Of a stretch of 39,095 bases of DNA, positions 18,111-26,625 are shown one piece after another. A program made the position numbers and the translations under genes. The stretch is taken from contig NZ_QAIK01000136.1 in NCBI RefSeq assembly GCF_003061005.1, positions 41,665-80,759 on the forward strand, given 5' to 3'. Every line of letters starts with the position of its first letter. Positions within the stretch are counted from its first letter, which is position 1. The notes under the pieces were generated by a model. The model had not been told where the DNA came from. It made no database searches and worked only from the letters and a program-made list of their open reading frames with translations. The DNA comes from Pseudomonas sp. HMWF021 (lineage in GTDB: Bacteria; Pseudomonadota; Gammaproteobacteria; Pseudomonadales; Pseudomonadaceae).

Positions 18111-19003
18111 TAGCCCAATGCGGTATCCATCACCATCATCAGACAGAACCCGATCAGCAAACCAAGGCTGGCCAGTTTGTCATGACCATTGCGGCGCGAT
18201 TCCGGAATGACCTCGTGAGTCACCACCAGCAACATCGCCCCCGCCGCCAGTGCCAGCCCCAATGGCAATAGCAGCTCTGCCAGACTGACCAGCCACGCAC
18301 ACAGCAGCGCAAACACCGGTTCGACCAGACCTGACGCGGCACCAATCAGGAACGCCTTGACCCGCGACATGCCCGCCCCCGCCAGCACCAGCGCAATTAC
18401 CAGCCCCTCCGGCACATCCTGCAAGGCGATGCCCATCGCCAGACTGTCGGCATCGGGCATGCCTCCACCAGCCGATACACCCACCGCCATACCTTCCGGG
18501 ATGTTGTGAGCAATGATGGCGAAGACAAACAGCCAGATTCGCGGAGGAATCACCGGGTGTTCCAAGGTGCCGACAAGCATTTCCGGTGAGGCGCCGGACA
18601 GTTTCAGATCCACCAGATACAGAGCGAACGCACCGAGCATGATGCCAAAGCAGATCAGCCCGCTGGCCGCCCATGGGGTCAGTCCCAGGCTTTCAGCAGC
18701 GGCGATGCCTGGCACGATCAATGAAAAAGCGGTCGCCGCCAGCATTACCCCGGCGCCGAAACCCAGCAGCGTATCGCTGAGCCTCTGCGGCATGCGCCGG
18801 ATCACCAATACCGGCACTGCCCCGAGCGCCGTGCCGAGGGCGCAGATCGCCCCGCCCTGCAGTGCCCGGGACAACTTAGGCTCCAGGTTCAGCCACTCCA
18901 GCCCGTGCGCAGCCAGCAGGGTCATGCCCGCTAACAGCAACAGCGTCCCGACTGCGTAACGAAACATACGCCCACCGCCGATCGCCAGTGTTTCAGTGCC
19001 CAT
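18110..19003 (-). CDS. ZIP-family divalent metal transporter
   Basis: Inner-membrane metal-ion importer of the ZIP/ZupT family, 297 aa with about eight hydrophobic segments. Metal-binding motifs HNIPEGMAVGVSAGGG (TM4) and ALQDVPEGLVIALVLAGAG (TM5) are visible, and a later THEVIPES motif contributes a further His/Glu. The start MGTETLAIGGG has AAGG 7 nt upstream. An internal ATG at 18965-18967 (MFRYAVG) is an alternative. It is only 30 nt after the sodA stop on the same strand, so co-transcription with the Fur-box operon is likely. The substrate (Zn, Mn or Fe) cannot be told from sequence. Confidence 0.88.
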   Translation of the reverse strand: MGTETLAIGGGRMFRYAVGTLLLLAGMTLLAAHGLEWLNLEPKLSRALQGGAICALGTALGAVPVLVIRRMPQRLSDTLLGFGAGVMLAATAFSLIVPGIAAAESLGLTPWAASGLICFGIMLGAFALYLVDLKLSGASPEMLVGTLEHPVIPPRIWLFVFAIIAHNIPEGMAVGVSAGGGMPDADSLAMGIALQDVPEGLVIALVLAGAGMSRVKAFLIGAASGLVEPVFALLCAWLVSLAELLLPLGLALAAGAMLLVVTHEVIPESRRNGHDKLASLGLLIGFCLMMVMDTALG

Positions 19004-19033
19004 AGTCAGCCTTGGATTGTTTTTATGGATGAC

Positions 19034-19645
19034 TTAAACCAGTGCGGCCTGATAGCGCGCCGCGACTTCAGGCCAATTGATCACGTTGTAGAACGCGTTG
19101 ATGTATTCCGGACGACGATTCTGATAGCGCAGGTAGTAGGCATGCTCCCAGACATCCAGCCCGAGAATCGGCGTATTGCCATTCATCAGCGGGCTGTCCT
19201 GGTTGCCGCTGCTCTCGACGATCAGTTTCTTCTCGCGGGTGACGCTGAGCCAGGCCCAGCCGCTGCCGAAACGGGTCAGCGCAGCTTTGGTAAAGACTTC
19301 CTTGAAACTGTCGAGACCGCCCAATTGCTCATCAATTGCCTTGGCCAGCACGCCATCCGGCTTGCCACCGCCGTTGGGCACCATGACTTCCCAGAACAAC
19401 GAATGGTTGGCGTGCCCGCCGCCCTGGTTGATCACCGCCGCACGGAGTTTTTCCGGCAATTGCTGGACGCTGGCAACCAGTTTTTCTACCGGCCATTCGG
19501 CGTACTCGGTGCCCTCGACGGCGGCATTGAGGTTGTTGATGTAGGTCTGGTGGTGCTTGGTGTAGTGGATTTCCATGGTTTGCGCATCGATGTGCGGTTC
19601 CAGGGCGTCATAGGCGTACGGCAAGGCAGGCAAGGTAAAAGCCAT
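19034..19645 (-). CDS. sodA: Manganese superoxide dismutase
   Basis: Cytoplasmic dismutase of 203 aa that converts superoxide to peroxide and oxygen. The start is placed at the ATG 19643-19645 ([15 protein letters not shown]), one base after the stop of the preceding gene. Ligand H27 is in [12 protein letters not shown], the second His in [10 protein letters not shown], and Asp/His in [10 protein letters not shown]. The Gln in GNQDSPLM, together with GGHANH, favours the Mn form over Fe. In P. aeruginosa this gene is induced by iron starvation through the fagA promoter, and the Fur-type box at 21907-21930 fits the same control here. Confidence 0.96.
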   Translation of the reverse strand: MAFTLPALPYAYDALEPHIDAQTMEIHYTKHHQTYINNLNAAVEGTEYAEWPVEKLVASVQQLPEKLRAAVINQGGGHANHSLFWEVMVPNGGGKPDGVLAKAIDEQLGGLDSFKEVFTKAALTRFGSGWAWLSVTREKKLIVESSGNQDSPLMNGNTPILGLDVWEHAYYLRYQNRRPEYINAFYNVINWPEVAARYQAALV

Positions 19646-19646
19646 T

Positions 19647-20087
19647 TCAGTGGACTCCATGATGGTGTGAGGCCGAAGCGCGGCGTGCGTTGCCGGTGTC
19701 CGGGTGCAGCAGGCGTTGGGTGCGCGGGTATTCGCCGTGCTCGCTGATGAAATTCAGCAGTTCGACATAGGTCTTGCTACTCTGGCGTAACGCCGCTTCC
19801 CGCAGGGCCGGGCGCAGACGCTCGTCCTGCATGGTCTGCAACAGTCGCTGGTGAATCGCACAGAGGTACTCGGCGCTCTCCTCCGGCTGATTCAGGCGCA
19901 GATGCAGGTCCGCCAGGTTGTGATGGGAGATGACGCAGGCCGCCACCGCTTCGTCGGCATCGGCCCAGCGTTCGAACAGCACTTGCGCCAGGGCCAGGGC
20001 TTGCAGGTAAGCCTCGCGGGCATCGATCAGCTCGCCCAGCATGAAGCAGCGATTGGCCCGTTCGATCGTGCGTTTCCAGTGCTCCAT
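19647..20087 (-). CDS. Conserved protein of the fumC-sodA operon (orfX type)
   Basis: A 146-aa soluble protein with helix-rich, TPR-like repeats (for example [20 protein letters not shown] and [23 protein letters not shown]). It ends in a His-rich tail (ASHHHGVH). It corresponds by position to the uncharacterised orfX between fumC and sodA in P. aeruginosa. No enzyme motif is visible. The His-rich end might bind metal, which would fit the sodA neighbour, but that is speculation. It is separated from sodA by one base and from fumC by 27 nt. Confidence 0.88.
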   Translation of the reverse strand: MEHWKRTIERANRCFMLGELIDAREAYLQALALAQVLFERWADADEAVAACVISHHNLADLHLRLNQPEESAEYLCAIHQRLLQTMQDERLRPALREAALRQSSKTYVELLNFISEHGEYPRTQRLLHPDTGNARRASASHHHGVH

Positions 20088-20114
20088 GGTGAACCTCCAA
20101 AGCGGTTGCGGGAT

Positions 20115-21491
20115 TTACACGCCGCCGGCGGTGAGTTTCTCGGGATTGAGCAACTCTTCCAGTTGGCTGCGCGACAGATCGGTATGTTCCAGCGCGACGT
20201 CGATCACCGCGCGGCCTTCCTTGTAGGCCTGCTTGGCGATTTCCGCGGCTTTCTGGTAGCCGATGATCGGGTTGAGCGCGGTGACCAGAATCGGGTTGCG
20301 CGCCAGCGCTTCCTTGAGCCGCGACTCGTTGACCTTGAAGCTGGCGATGGCCTTGTCACCGAGCAGACGGCTGGAGTTGGCCAGCAACTCGATGCTGCTC
20401 AGCAGGTTCTGGGCGATGATCGGCAGCATTACATTGAGTTCGAAGTTGCCCGACTGGCCGCCGATGGTGATCACCGAATCGTTGCCGATCACTTGTGCGG
20501 CGACCATGGCGGTGGCTTCCGGGATCACCGGGTTGACCTTGCCCGGCATGATCGACGAGCCCGGTTGCAAGCCCTCCAGCTCGATTTCGCCGAGACCGGC
20601 GAGCGGGCCGGAGTTCATCCAGCGCAGGTCATTGGCGATTTTCATCAGCGACACGGCAATGGCTTTGAGCTGCCCGGAGACAGCAACGGCAGTGTCCTGT
20701 GAGCCGATCAGCGCGAACAGATCCTTACCCGGGGTGAATTGCACATCGGTCAGCTGGCTGAGCTGGCGGCTGAAACGCGCGGCAAATTCCGGATGCGCGT
20801 TGATCCCGGTGCCGACCGCCGTCCCGCCCTGCGCCAGCGATTGCAGGCTCGGCAGCAAATCCTGAAGGTGAGCGATGTTGGCCTTGAGTTGCTGCGCCCA
20901 ACCGTTGAGCACCTGGCTCATGCGCACTGGCATCGCGTCCATCAAATGGGTGCGACCGGTTTTGACGTGGTGGTGTACCTGTGTGGCTTTGTTTTCGATG
21001 ACCTGCACCAGGTGCAACAGCGCCGGCAGCAGCTGTTCGTGCAACGCCAGGGCAGCACTGACGTGGATGGTGGTCGGGATGATGTCGTTGCTGCTCTGGC
21101 CGCAGTTGACGTGATCGTTGGCGTTGACCGGCTCACCGAGCAAGCGGCTGGCGAGGGTCGCGATCACTTCGTTGGCGTTCATGTTGGAACTGGTGCCGGA
21201 GCCGGTCTGGAAGATATCCACCGGAAAATGCTGCATGAAGTCGCCTTCCAGCAGACCTTGTGCGGCATCGCTGATGGCCTTGCCTTGCGCGGCGCTGAGC
21301 TGATTGAGTTCGACGTTGGCCCGGGCGGCGGCGGCTTTGGCGAGGATCAGCGCGCGGATGAATTGCACCGGCATCGGCTTGCCGCTGATCGGGAAGTTAT
21401 CCACTGCACGCTGGGTCTGCGCGCCGTAGAGAGCGTCCACCGGCACCTGCAGTTCGCCCATGCTGTCGCGCTCAATACGTGTCTTGGTCAT
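20115..21491 (-). CDS. fumC: Class II fumarate hydratase
   Basis: Iron-independent fumarase of 458 aa that interconverts fumarate and malate. It replaces the Fe-S fumarases when iron is scarce. Family landmarks are TGSGTSSNMNANEV (97-110), GQSSNDIIPT (131-140), the TGRTHLMDA block and the catalytic SS loop in GSSIMPGKVNP (311-321). The ATG overlaps the end of fagA by 20 nt, with AAGGA 8 nt upstream. Confidence 0.97.
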   Translation of the reverse strand: MTKTRIERDSMGELQVPVDALYGAQTQRAVDNFPISGKPMPVQFIRALILAKAAAARANVELNQLSAAQGKAISDAAQGLLEGDFMQHFPVDIFQTGSGTSSNMNANEVIATLASRLLGEPVNANDHVNCGQSSNDIIPTTIHVSAALALHEQLLPALLHLVQVIENKATQVHHHVKTGRTHLMDAMPVRMSQVLNGWAQQLKANIAHLQDLLPSLQSLAQGGTAVGTGINAHPEFAARFSRQLSQLTDVQFTPGKDLFALIGSQDTAVAVSGQLKAIAVSLMKIANDLRWMNSGPLAGLGEIELEGLQPGSSIMPGKVNPVIPEATAMVAAQVIGNDSVITIGGQSGNFELNVMLPIIAQNLLSSIELLANSSRLLGDKAIASFKVNESRLKEALARNPILVTALNPIIGYQKAAEIAKQAYKEGRAVIDVALEHTDLSRSQLEELLNPEKLTAGGV

Positions 21492-21879
21492 CTGAAAATC
21501 CTTGGACTAATTCAATGAGAGGAATCGAGGGGAGCAACTCGCAGGTCGCCAGTTGCCAGGTGTAGCGCTGCCAACGCTGGAGCCGGCAACTGCACAGCGA
21601 CAAGCGCTCCATTTCACGCAACGGCCGCCAGGCTTGATCGAGACACAGGCTACGCCAGTGCCACGGCAACGCGACGTCGCAGGCCGTGTCGAGCAGCAGA
21701 CGGAAGGAGGTTTCAGCGATGGTCCACGGGGAAGTTGCCGTACAACAGGCCAGATAACGGCCTTCGGCCAGGTAATGTTCGATCAGGCGCGGTTCGTCGG
21801 GATCCATCGCGCAACGGATCTGGCGACTCATCCAGCGCCAGCTTTCGAGGTACGGCTGATCGTGCAGGGCAGAACTCAT
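21472..21879 (-). CDS. fagA: FagA, Fur-associated small protein
   Basis: A 135-aa protein encoded first in the fagA-fumC-orfX-sodA operon. FagA is the name given to the iron-regulated gene in this position in P. aeruginosa, and its biochemical function is unknown. The sequence is Trp- and Cys-rich (C23, C45, C46 and several later), with no signal peptide or membrane segment. A Fur-type box lies 28-51 nt upstream of its ATG. The assignment rests on position and length more than on a recognised motif. Confidence 0.82.
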   Translation of the reverse strand: MSSALHDQPYLESWRWMSRQIRCAMDPDEPRLIEHYLAEGRYLACCTATSPWTIAETSFRLLLDTACDVALPWHWRSLCLDQAWRPLREMERLSLCSCRLQRWQRYTWQLATCELLPSIPLIELVQGFSDDQDTY

Positions 21880-21906
21880 GATCCGGGACTCGTTCGGAGA
21901 TGAGAT

Positions 21907-21930
21907 TCATTATTAGATGATAATGAGAAC
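21907..21930 (-). promoter_or_regulatory. Putative Fur box of fagA-fumC-orfX-sodA
   Basis: The + strand carries ATTATT (21909-21914) in inverted orientation to GATAAT (21919-21924), followed by GAGAAC (21925-21930). These are repeats of the Fur hexamer NAT(A/T)AT in the usual clustered form. The site is directly upstream of fagA, and the same arrangement is known to be Fur-controlled in P. aeruginosa. Confidence 0.7.
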
Positions 21931-21948
21931 CAAAACAAGAGCACCTTT

Positions 21949-22030
21949 GTAGGAGCTGCCGCAGGCTGCGATCTTTTGATTTTGCTTTCAAACACAAGAT
22001 CAAGAGATCGCAGCCTGCGGCAGCTCCTAC
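21949..22030. repeat. REP pair 2 (REPIN)
   Basis: Left arm 21949-21977 (GTAGGAGCTGCCGCAGGC...TTTT) and right arm 22004-22030 (GATCGCAGCCTGCGGCAGCTCCTAC), with an AT-rich loop that is itself partly self-complementary. The arms match perfectly over the CTGCCGCAGGCTGCGATC core. Confidence 0.9.
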
Positions 22031-22042
22031 AGGGCGGACATG

Positions 22043-22080
22043 AAAAAGGCGCGCCATCCGGGTGGATGGCGCGCCTTTTT
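22043..22080. terminator. Strong bidirectional terminator after pmbA
   Basis: A perfect 17-bp inverted repeat: AAAAAGGCGCGCCATCC (22043-22059), a 4-nt loop, and its complement 22064-22080 ending in five T. It lies 14 nt after the pmbA stop. It also insulates the Fur-operon promoter region on the other side. Confidence 0.92.
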
Positions 22081-22094
22081 GTGACGGTGGGAGC

Positions 22095-23441
22095 TTAGCT
22101 GCCCGCCACAGTCATCCGCTCGATCAACACCGAACCCGTGCGAATATTGCTGCGCAGCTCCAGATCATTACCGACCGCGACGATCTGCTTGAACATGTCG
22201 CGCATGTTGCCGGCGATGGTCACTTCCTGCACCGCGAACTGGATTTCGCCGTTCTCGACCCAGAAACCCGCCGCACCACGCGAATAATCGCCGGTGACCA
22301 TGTTCAAGCCATGGCCCATCAACTCGGTAACCAACAAGCCACGGCCCATGCGCTTCAACAGCGCCGCCTGGTCTTCATCACCGTGAGTGACGAACAGGTT
22401 GTGCACGCCACCCGCGTTGGCGGTGCTCGGCATGCCGAGTTTGCGCCCGGAGTACGTGCCGAGGATGTACGACACCAGTTCGCCCTTCTCGACGAACGGT
22501 TTGGCGTAGGTGGCCAGACCATCACCGTCGTAGGACGCACTGCCCATGGCGCGCATCAGGTGTGGACGCTCATCGATGGTCAGCCACTCCGGAAACAGTT
22601 TTTGCCCCAGCGTGCCTTCGAGGAACGACGACTTGCGGTACAAACTGCCGCCAGACACCGCCGACAGGAAGCTGCCGAACAAGCCGCCCGCCAGCTCGGC
22701 GGAAAACAGCACCGGTACTTCGCAAGTCGGCACCGGACGCGCGCCCAAACGGCTCGCGGCCCGTTGTGCGGCGCGCTGGCCGATGCTCACAGGGTCCGCC
22801 AGCAGGCTGCCCTGACGATTGACGTCATACCAGTAATCGCGCTGCATCTGGCCATCGGCTTCGGCGATCATCACGCAGCTCAGGCTGTGCCGGGTCGACG
22901 CGTAACCACCGATGAAACCGTGGCTGTTGCCGTACACACGGCAGCCCTGATGGGTGCTGAGGGTGGTGCCGTCAGCGTTCTTGATGCGCGCATCGGCGTC
23001 GAACGCGGCGGCTTCACAGAGCAACGCCTTCTCGATGGCCTGCTCCGGGGTGATGTCCCATTCGTGGAACAGGTCGAAATCCTGCACATCCCTGGCCATC
23101 AGCGCGGCATCGGCGAGGCCCGAGGCTTCGTCTTCAGAGGTGTGTCTGGCGATCGCCAGTGCGGCAGCAACGGTTTCGCGAATCGCGTCCGGACCGGTGG
23201 CGGAGGTGCTAGCCGAGCCTTTGCGCTGGCCGACGTAAAGGGTGATGCCAAAGCCCTGATCGCGGTTGAACTCGACCGTCTCGACCTCACGCTGGCGCAC
23301 CGACGTCGACAGCCCCTGCTCCAGCGACACCGCGACTTCGCAGGCGCTGGCGCCCTGACGCTTGGCTTCGGCGATGATCTGCTCGACCTGCTCCTGCAGT
23401 GCCGGCAATGCCTGCGGGCCGACGCTTTGAACTGCACTCAT
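22095..23441 (-). CDS. pmbA: PmbA/TldE, metallopeptidase partner subunit
   Basis: TldE/PmbA forms a heterodimer with TldD that degrades unfolded peptides and, in enterics, matures microcin B17 and degrades the CcdA antitoxin. From the ATG 23439-23441 ([12 protein letters not shown]) it is 448 aa, with GGAG 6 nt upstream. GTG and ATG codons just upstream are less well spaced. It lacks the HExxxH zinc motif found in TldD, as expected for the TldE subunit. Family blocks [16 protein letters not shown] and [17 protein letters not shown] are present. darP is divergent, and tldD lies 0.7 kb away rather than adjacent. Confidence 0.95.
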   Translation of the reverse strand: MSAVQSVGPQALPALQEQVEQIIAEAKRQGASACEVAVSLEQGLSTSVRQREVETVEFNRDQGFGITLYVGQRKGSASTSATGPDAIRETVAAALAIARHTSEDEASGLADAALMARDVQDFDLFHEWDITPEQAIEKALLCEAAAFDADARIKNADGTTLSTHQGCRVYGNSHGFIGGYASTRHSLSCVMIAEADGQMQRDYWYDVNRQGSLLADPVSIGQRAAQRAASRLGARPVPTCEVPVLFSAELAGGLFGSFLSAVSGGSLYRKSSFLEGTLGQKLFPEWLTIDERPHLMRAMGSASYDGDGLATYAKPFVEKGELVSYILGTYSGRKLGMPSTANAGGVHNLFVTHGDEDQAALLKRMGRGLLVTELMGHGLNMVTGDYSRGAAGFWVENGEIQFAVQEVTIAGNMRDMFKQIVAVGNDLELRSNIRTGSVLIERMTVAGS

Positions 23442-23549
23442 GCTCATCTCCACTCAAATTCTGCTTTCGGCTGGGGTCATCGAGCGACCGGGCCGGACAA
23501 GCGGCCCCCGACTGGTTATCATGGCGGCGTTTCTTTGCGGACTGCCACC

Positions 23550-24074
23550 ATGGTTGATTCTTACGACGACTCCCTCGATACGGGAGAAAAAAGCAAATCT
23601 CAGGTCAAACGCGAGCTGCATGCTCTGGTTGACCTTGGCGAGCGCCTTACAACACTCAAGCCCGACCTGCAGGCAAAACTGCCATTGACCGACGCCTTGC
23701 GCCGGGCCTTGGCCGATGCGCCCAAGCACACCGCGAACATCGCGCGTAAACGGCACCTGCAGTTCATCGGCAAACTGATGCGCGATCAGGACACTGACGC
23801 GATTCTGACGCTGCTCGATCAACTCGATGCCTCCACCCGTCAGTACAACGAGCGTTTCCACAACCTCGAACGCTGGCGTGACCGCCTGATCGCCGGTGAC
23901 GATGCCGTGCTGGAGAAATTCGTCGTTGAATACCCCGACGCCGATCGCCAGCAACTGCGTTCCCTGATCCGTCAGGCTCAGCACGAGGTTGCGCAAAACA
24001 AACCTCCTGCTTCCAGCCGCAAGATCTTCAAGTACATCCGTGAGCTGGACGATACCCAACGCGGCCTGCGTTGA
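23550..24074 (+). CDS. darP: DarP (YjgA), ribosome-associated protein
   Basis: A DUF615 family protein of 174 aa that binds late 50S assembly intermediates and helps peptidyl-transferase centre maturation. The start [23 protein letters not shown] at 23550 is the usual one, although the ribosome site is weak (GCGGAC). The protein is helical and basic, with [14 protein letters not shown] and the C-terminal [13 protein letters not shown] as the conserved blocks. It is divergent from pmbA and ends 12 nt before REP pair 3. Confidence 0.94.
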   Translation: MVDSYDDSLDTGEKSKSQVKRELHALVDLGERLTTLKPDLQAKLPLTDALRRALADAPKHTANIARKRHLQFIGKLMRDQDTDAILTLLDQLDASTRQYNERFHNLERWRDRLIAGDDAVLEKFVVEYPDADRQQLRSLIRQAQHEVAQNKPPASSRKIFKYIRELDDTQRGLR

Positions 24075-24086
24075 TATCTCGCTCCT

Positions 24087-24170
24087 GTAGGAGCTGCCGA
24101 AGGCTGCGATCTTTTGACTTTGATTTTTAAAAGCAAGATCAAAAGATCGCAGCCTGCGGCAGCTCCTACA
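24087..24170. repeat. REP pair 3 (REPIN)
   Basis: Left arm 24087-24115 (GTAGGAGCTGCCGAAGGC...) and right arm 24141-24170 (AAAAGATCGCAGCCTGCGG...). The left arm carries the variant GCCGAAGG where the right arm would pair with GCCGCAGG. The same mismatch is present in pair 4. It sits between convergent darP and tldD and may end both transcripts. Confidence 0.9.
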
Positions 24171-24179
24171 GCTTTTTGT

Positions 24180-25622
24180 TTATGCGCCCGTGCCACCCAC
24201 GGTGATCGCATCGATTTTCAGCGTCGGCTGCCCAACACCCACCGGCACCGACTGCCCGTCCTTCCCGCACGTACCCACACCGCTGTCCAGCGCCAGATCA
24301 TTACCGACCATCGACACCCGGCTCATCGCCTCGGGGCCATTGCCGATCAATGTCGCGCCTTTGACCGGCGCGGTGATCTTGCCGTCCTCGATCAGATACG
24401 CCTCGCTGGTGGAGAACACGAACTTGCCGCTGGTGATGTCGACCTGACCGCCGCCAAGGTTGGCGCAGTAGATGCCTTTCTTCACCGAAGCGATGATCTC
24501 CGCCGGATCGCTCTCGCCACCCAGCATGTAAGTGTTGGTCATGCGCGGCATCGGCAGGTGCGCGTAAGACTCGCGACGACCGTTGCCGGTGCGGGCCACG
24601 CCCATCAGGCGGGCATTGAGCTTGTCCTGCATGTAGCCCTTCAGCACGCCGTTCTCGATCAGCGTGGTGCACTCGGTCGGGGTGCCTTCGTCGTCGACGC
24701 TCAGCGAACCGCGACGGCCGCTCAACGTGCCGTCATCGACAATGGTGCAGAGCTTGGAGGCAACCATTTCGCCCATCCGCCCGCTGTAGGCTGAGCTGCC
24801 CTTGCGATTGAAATCGCCTTCCAGACCGTGGCCGACCGCTTCGTGCAAAAGCACGCCGGACCAGCCCGAACCGAGGACGACAGGCAAGGTGCCGGCCGGC
24901 GCCGGAATCGCTTCCAGATTCACCAGCGCCTGACGCAGCGCCTCACGGGCATAGCCCATGGCGCGATCTTCGGCGAGGAAGTAACGGTAGTCGGTTCGCC
25001 CGCCGCCGCCATGTCCGCCGCGCTCGCGACGGCCGTTCTGCTCGACGATCACGCTTACGTTGAAGCGCACCAGCGGGCGCACATCGGCCGCCAGGCCACC
25101 GTCGGTGGAAGCCACCAGAATCCGCTCCCAGACCCCGGCCATGCTAACGCTGACCTGCTGAATCCGTGGATCGAGGGCGCGGGTGGCAACGTCGATGCGC
25201 TTGAGCAACTCGACTTTCTCGGCGCGGCTCAGCACTTCCAGCGGATTGTCCGGCGCATACAACTGCGCGACGTCCTGGGTGCTGAATGCCTGCACCGTGC
25301 CGTTCTGCCCGGCGCGGGAAATCGAGCGCGCAGCACGGGCCGCCGCGCCAAGGGCTTCAAGAGTGATCGCGTTGCTGTAGGCAAAGCCGGTTTTCTCGCC
25401 GGACTGCGCACGCACGCCGACCCCTTGGTCGAGGTTGAAGCTGCCTTCCTTGACGATGCCATCTTCCAGCGACCACGACTCGGAAATCTGGCCCTGGAAA
25501 TACAGGTCGGCAGCATCGATGCCCGGGCCGGCCAGGTCACCGAGTACGCCTTGCAGGCTCTCGATGGTCACGCCGCCGGGCGCCAACAGGTGATCACTGA
25601 CTGAGGACAACAACTCGCTCAT
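24180..25622 (-). CDS. tldD: TldD, zinc metallopeptidase subunit
   Basis: Catalytic subunit of the TldD/TldE peptidase. The 480-aa protein has the zinc motif HEAVGH (260-265), with LEGD just after it, and the C-terminal Cys contact in [19 protein letters not shown]. The family substrate channel includes [10 protein letters not shown]. The start has AAGG 9 nt upstream. The nitrilase stop is 4 nt before the tldD start, so the two are coupled. It is the last gene of the run from mreB. Confidence 0.96.
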   Translation of the reverse strand: MSELLSSVSDHLLAPGGVTIESLQGVLGDLAGPGIDAADLYFQGQISESWSLEDGIVKEGSFNLDQGVGVRAQSGEKTGFAYSNAITLEALGAAARAARSISRAGQNGTVQAFSTQDVAQLYAPDNPLEVLSRAEKVELLKRIDVATRALDPRIQQVSVSMAGVWERILVASTDGGLAADVRPLVRFNVSVIVEQNGRRERGGHGGGGRTDYRYFLAEDRAMGYAREALRQALVNLEAIPAPAGTLPVVLGSGWSGVLLHEAVGHGLEGDFNRKGSSAYSGRMGEMVASKLCTIVDDGTLSGRRGSLSVDDEGTPTECTTLIENGVLKGYMQDKLNARLMGVARTGNGRRESYAHLPMPRMTNTYMLGGESDPAEIIASVKKGIYCANLGGGQVDITSGKFVFSTSEAYLIEDGKITAPVKGATLIGNGPEAMSRVSMVGNDLALDSGVGTCGKDGQSVPVGVGQPTLKIDAITVGGTGA

Positions 25623-25626
25623 AGGT

Positions 25627-26487
25627 TTACGCCTTAAATTCGTGTTCTGAGGCAGGCCGCTGTGCGCCCTGCGAGAAAAACCGCCGGTGATTGGTCACCG
25701 GCATTCGCGCCCTGACAGACGCCTGTTCATCACTGTCGCGTTCGGCCAACAACACCGCTTCGCCTTGATCCTGATGCGCCAGTACACGGCCCCACGGGTC
25801 GATGATCGCCGCATGACCGAAGGTCTCACGCGGTCCCGGGTGGGTCCCGCCCTGTGCTGCCGCCAACACGTAACACTGGGTCTCGATGGCCCGGGCGCGA
25901 ATCAGCACGTCCCAATGCGCCGCTCCGGTCACTGCCGTGAAGGCCGACGGGGCGGTGATCAACTCGGCACCGGCGGCGCGCAGCTCGCTGTACAGCTCCG
26001 GAAAGCGCAAGTCGTAACACACGCTCAGGCCAACCCGGCCAACCGGCGTGTCCGCCACCACCACGCCACTGCCATAAGCATAGTCATCGGATTCACGATA
26101 CCGCCCACGATTGTCCGCCACATCGACATCGAACAGGTGCAACTTGTCATAACGGGCAACGGTTTCACCCTGATCGTTGATCAGCAGCGAACACGCATGC
26201 GACTTGGCGTCCGGCTGCCCGAGGGGCGGCAACGGCAAGGTGCCGGCCACAATCCATAACCTGAGGTCGCGGGCGGTCTGTTTCAACCATGGCAGGATCG
26301 GCCCTTCGCCAAGCGCTTCGGCGCGGCCGATGTCGGCGATGTCGCGACGGCCCATGGCGGCGAAGTTTTCCGGCAGCACCGCCAGCTTCGCGCCGCCGGC
26401 TGCGGCCTGTTCGAGCAGGCGCCGAGCCTGGACCAGATTGGCCAGCACGTCACTCTGGCTGACCATTTGAATCACCGCTAAAGACAT
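25627..26487 (-). CDS. Carbon-nitrogen hydrolase (Nit1/deaminated-glutathione amidase type)
   Basis: Nitrilase-superfamily amidase of 286 aa. The catalytic triad is E40 (LAVLPENFA), K115 (RYDKLHLFD) and C157 ([11 protein letters not shown]). The block [19 protein letters not shown] and length fit the Nit1/YbeM branch, whose known members repair deaminated glutathione. It might instead hydrolyse another omega-amide. The pairing with tldD, rng and mre genes is conserved in Pseudomonas but does not show its substrate. Confidence 0.9.
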   Translation of the reverse strand: MSLAVIQMVSQSDVLANLVQARRLLEQAAAGGAKLAVLPENFAAMGRRDIADIGRAEALGEGPILPWLKQTARDLRLWIVAGTLPLPPLGQPDAKSHACSLLINDQGETVARYDKLHLFDVDVADNRGRYRESDDYAYGSGVVVADTPVGRVGLSVCYDLRFPELYSELRAAGAELITAPSAFTAVTGAAHWDVLIRARAIETQCYVLAAAQGGTHPGPRETFGHAAIIDPWGRVLAHQDQGEAVLLAERDSDEQASVRARMPVTNHRRFFSQGAQRPASEHEFKA

Positions 26488-26520
26488 GGCCGCTTCCTAA
26501 CAGGGAGTCCACTTATCACT

Positions 26521-26604
26521 GTAGGAGCTGCCGAAGGCTGCGATCTTTTGATCTGGTTTTTTAAAAGCAAAATCAAAAGATCGCAGCCTGCGGCAGCTCC
26601 TGCA
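26521..26604. repeat. REP pair 4 (REPIN)
   Basis: Left arm 26521-26549 (GTAGGAGCTGCCGAAGGC...) and right arm 26575-26604 (AAAAGATCGCAGCCTGCGG...CTCCTGCA). It has the same left-arm variant as pair 3, plus a terminal change in the right arm. It fills most of the 138-nt gap between yhdP and the nitrilase gene. Confidence 0.9.
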
Positions 26605-26625
26605 CGGGGGAAAGCCTCATGCTAC

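Noticed and set aside
22062..24074. A 670-aa + strand frame ending in DarP
   Set aside because: Only the last 174 residues (from 23550) are DarP. The rest is antisense to pmbA.
18035..26604. CRISPR array
   Set aside because: The four repeats are inverted pairs kilobases apart, with genes between them, not regularly spaced direct repeats.
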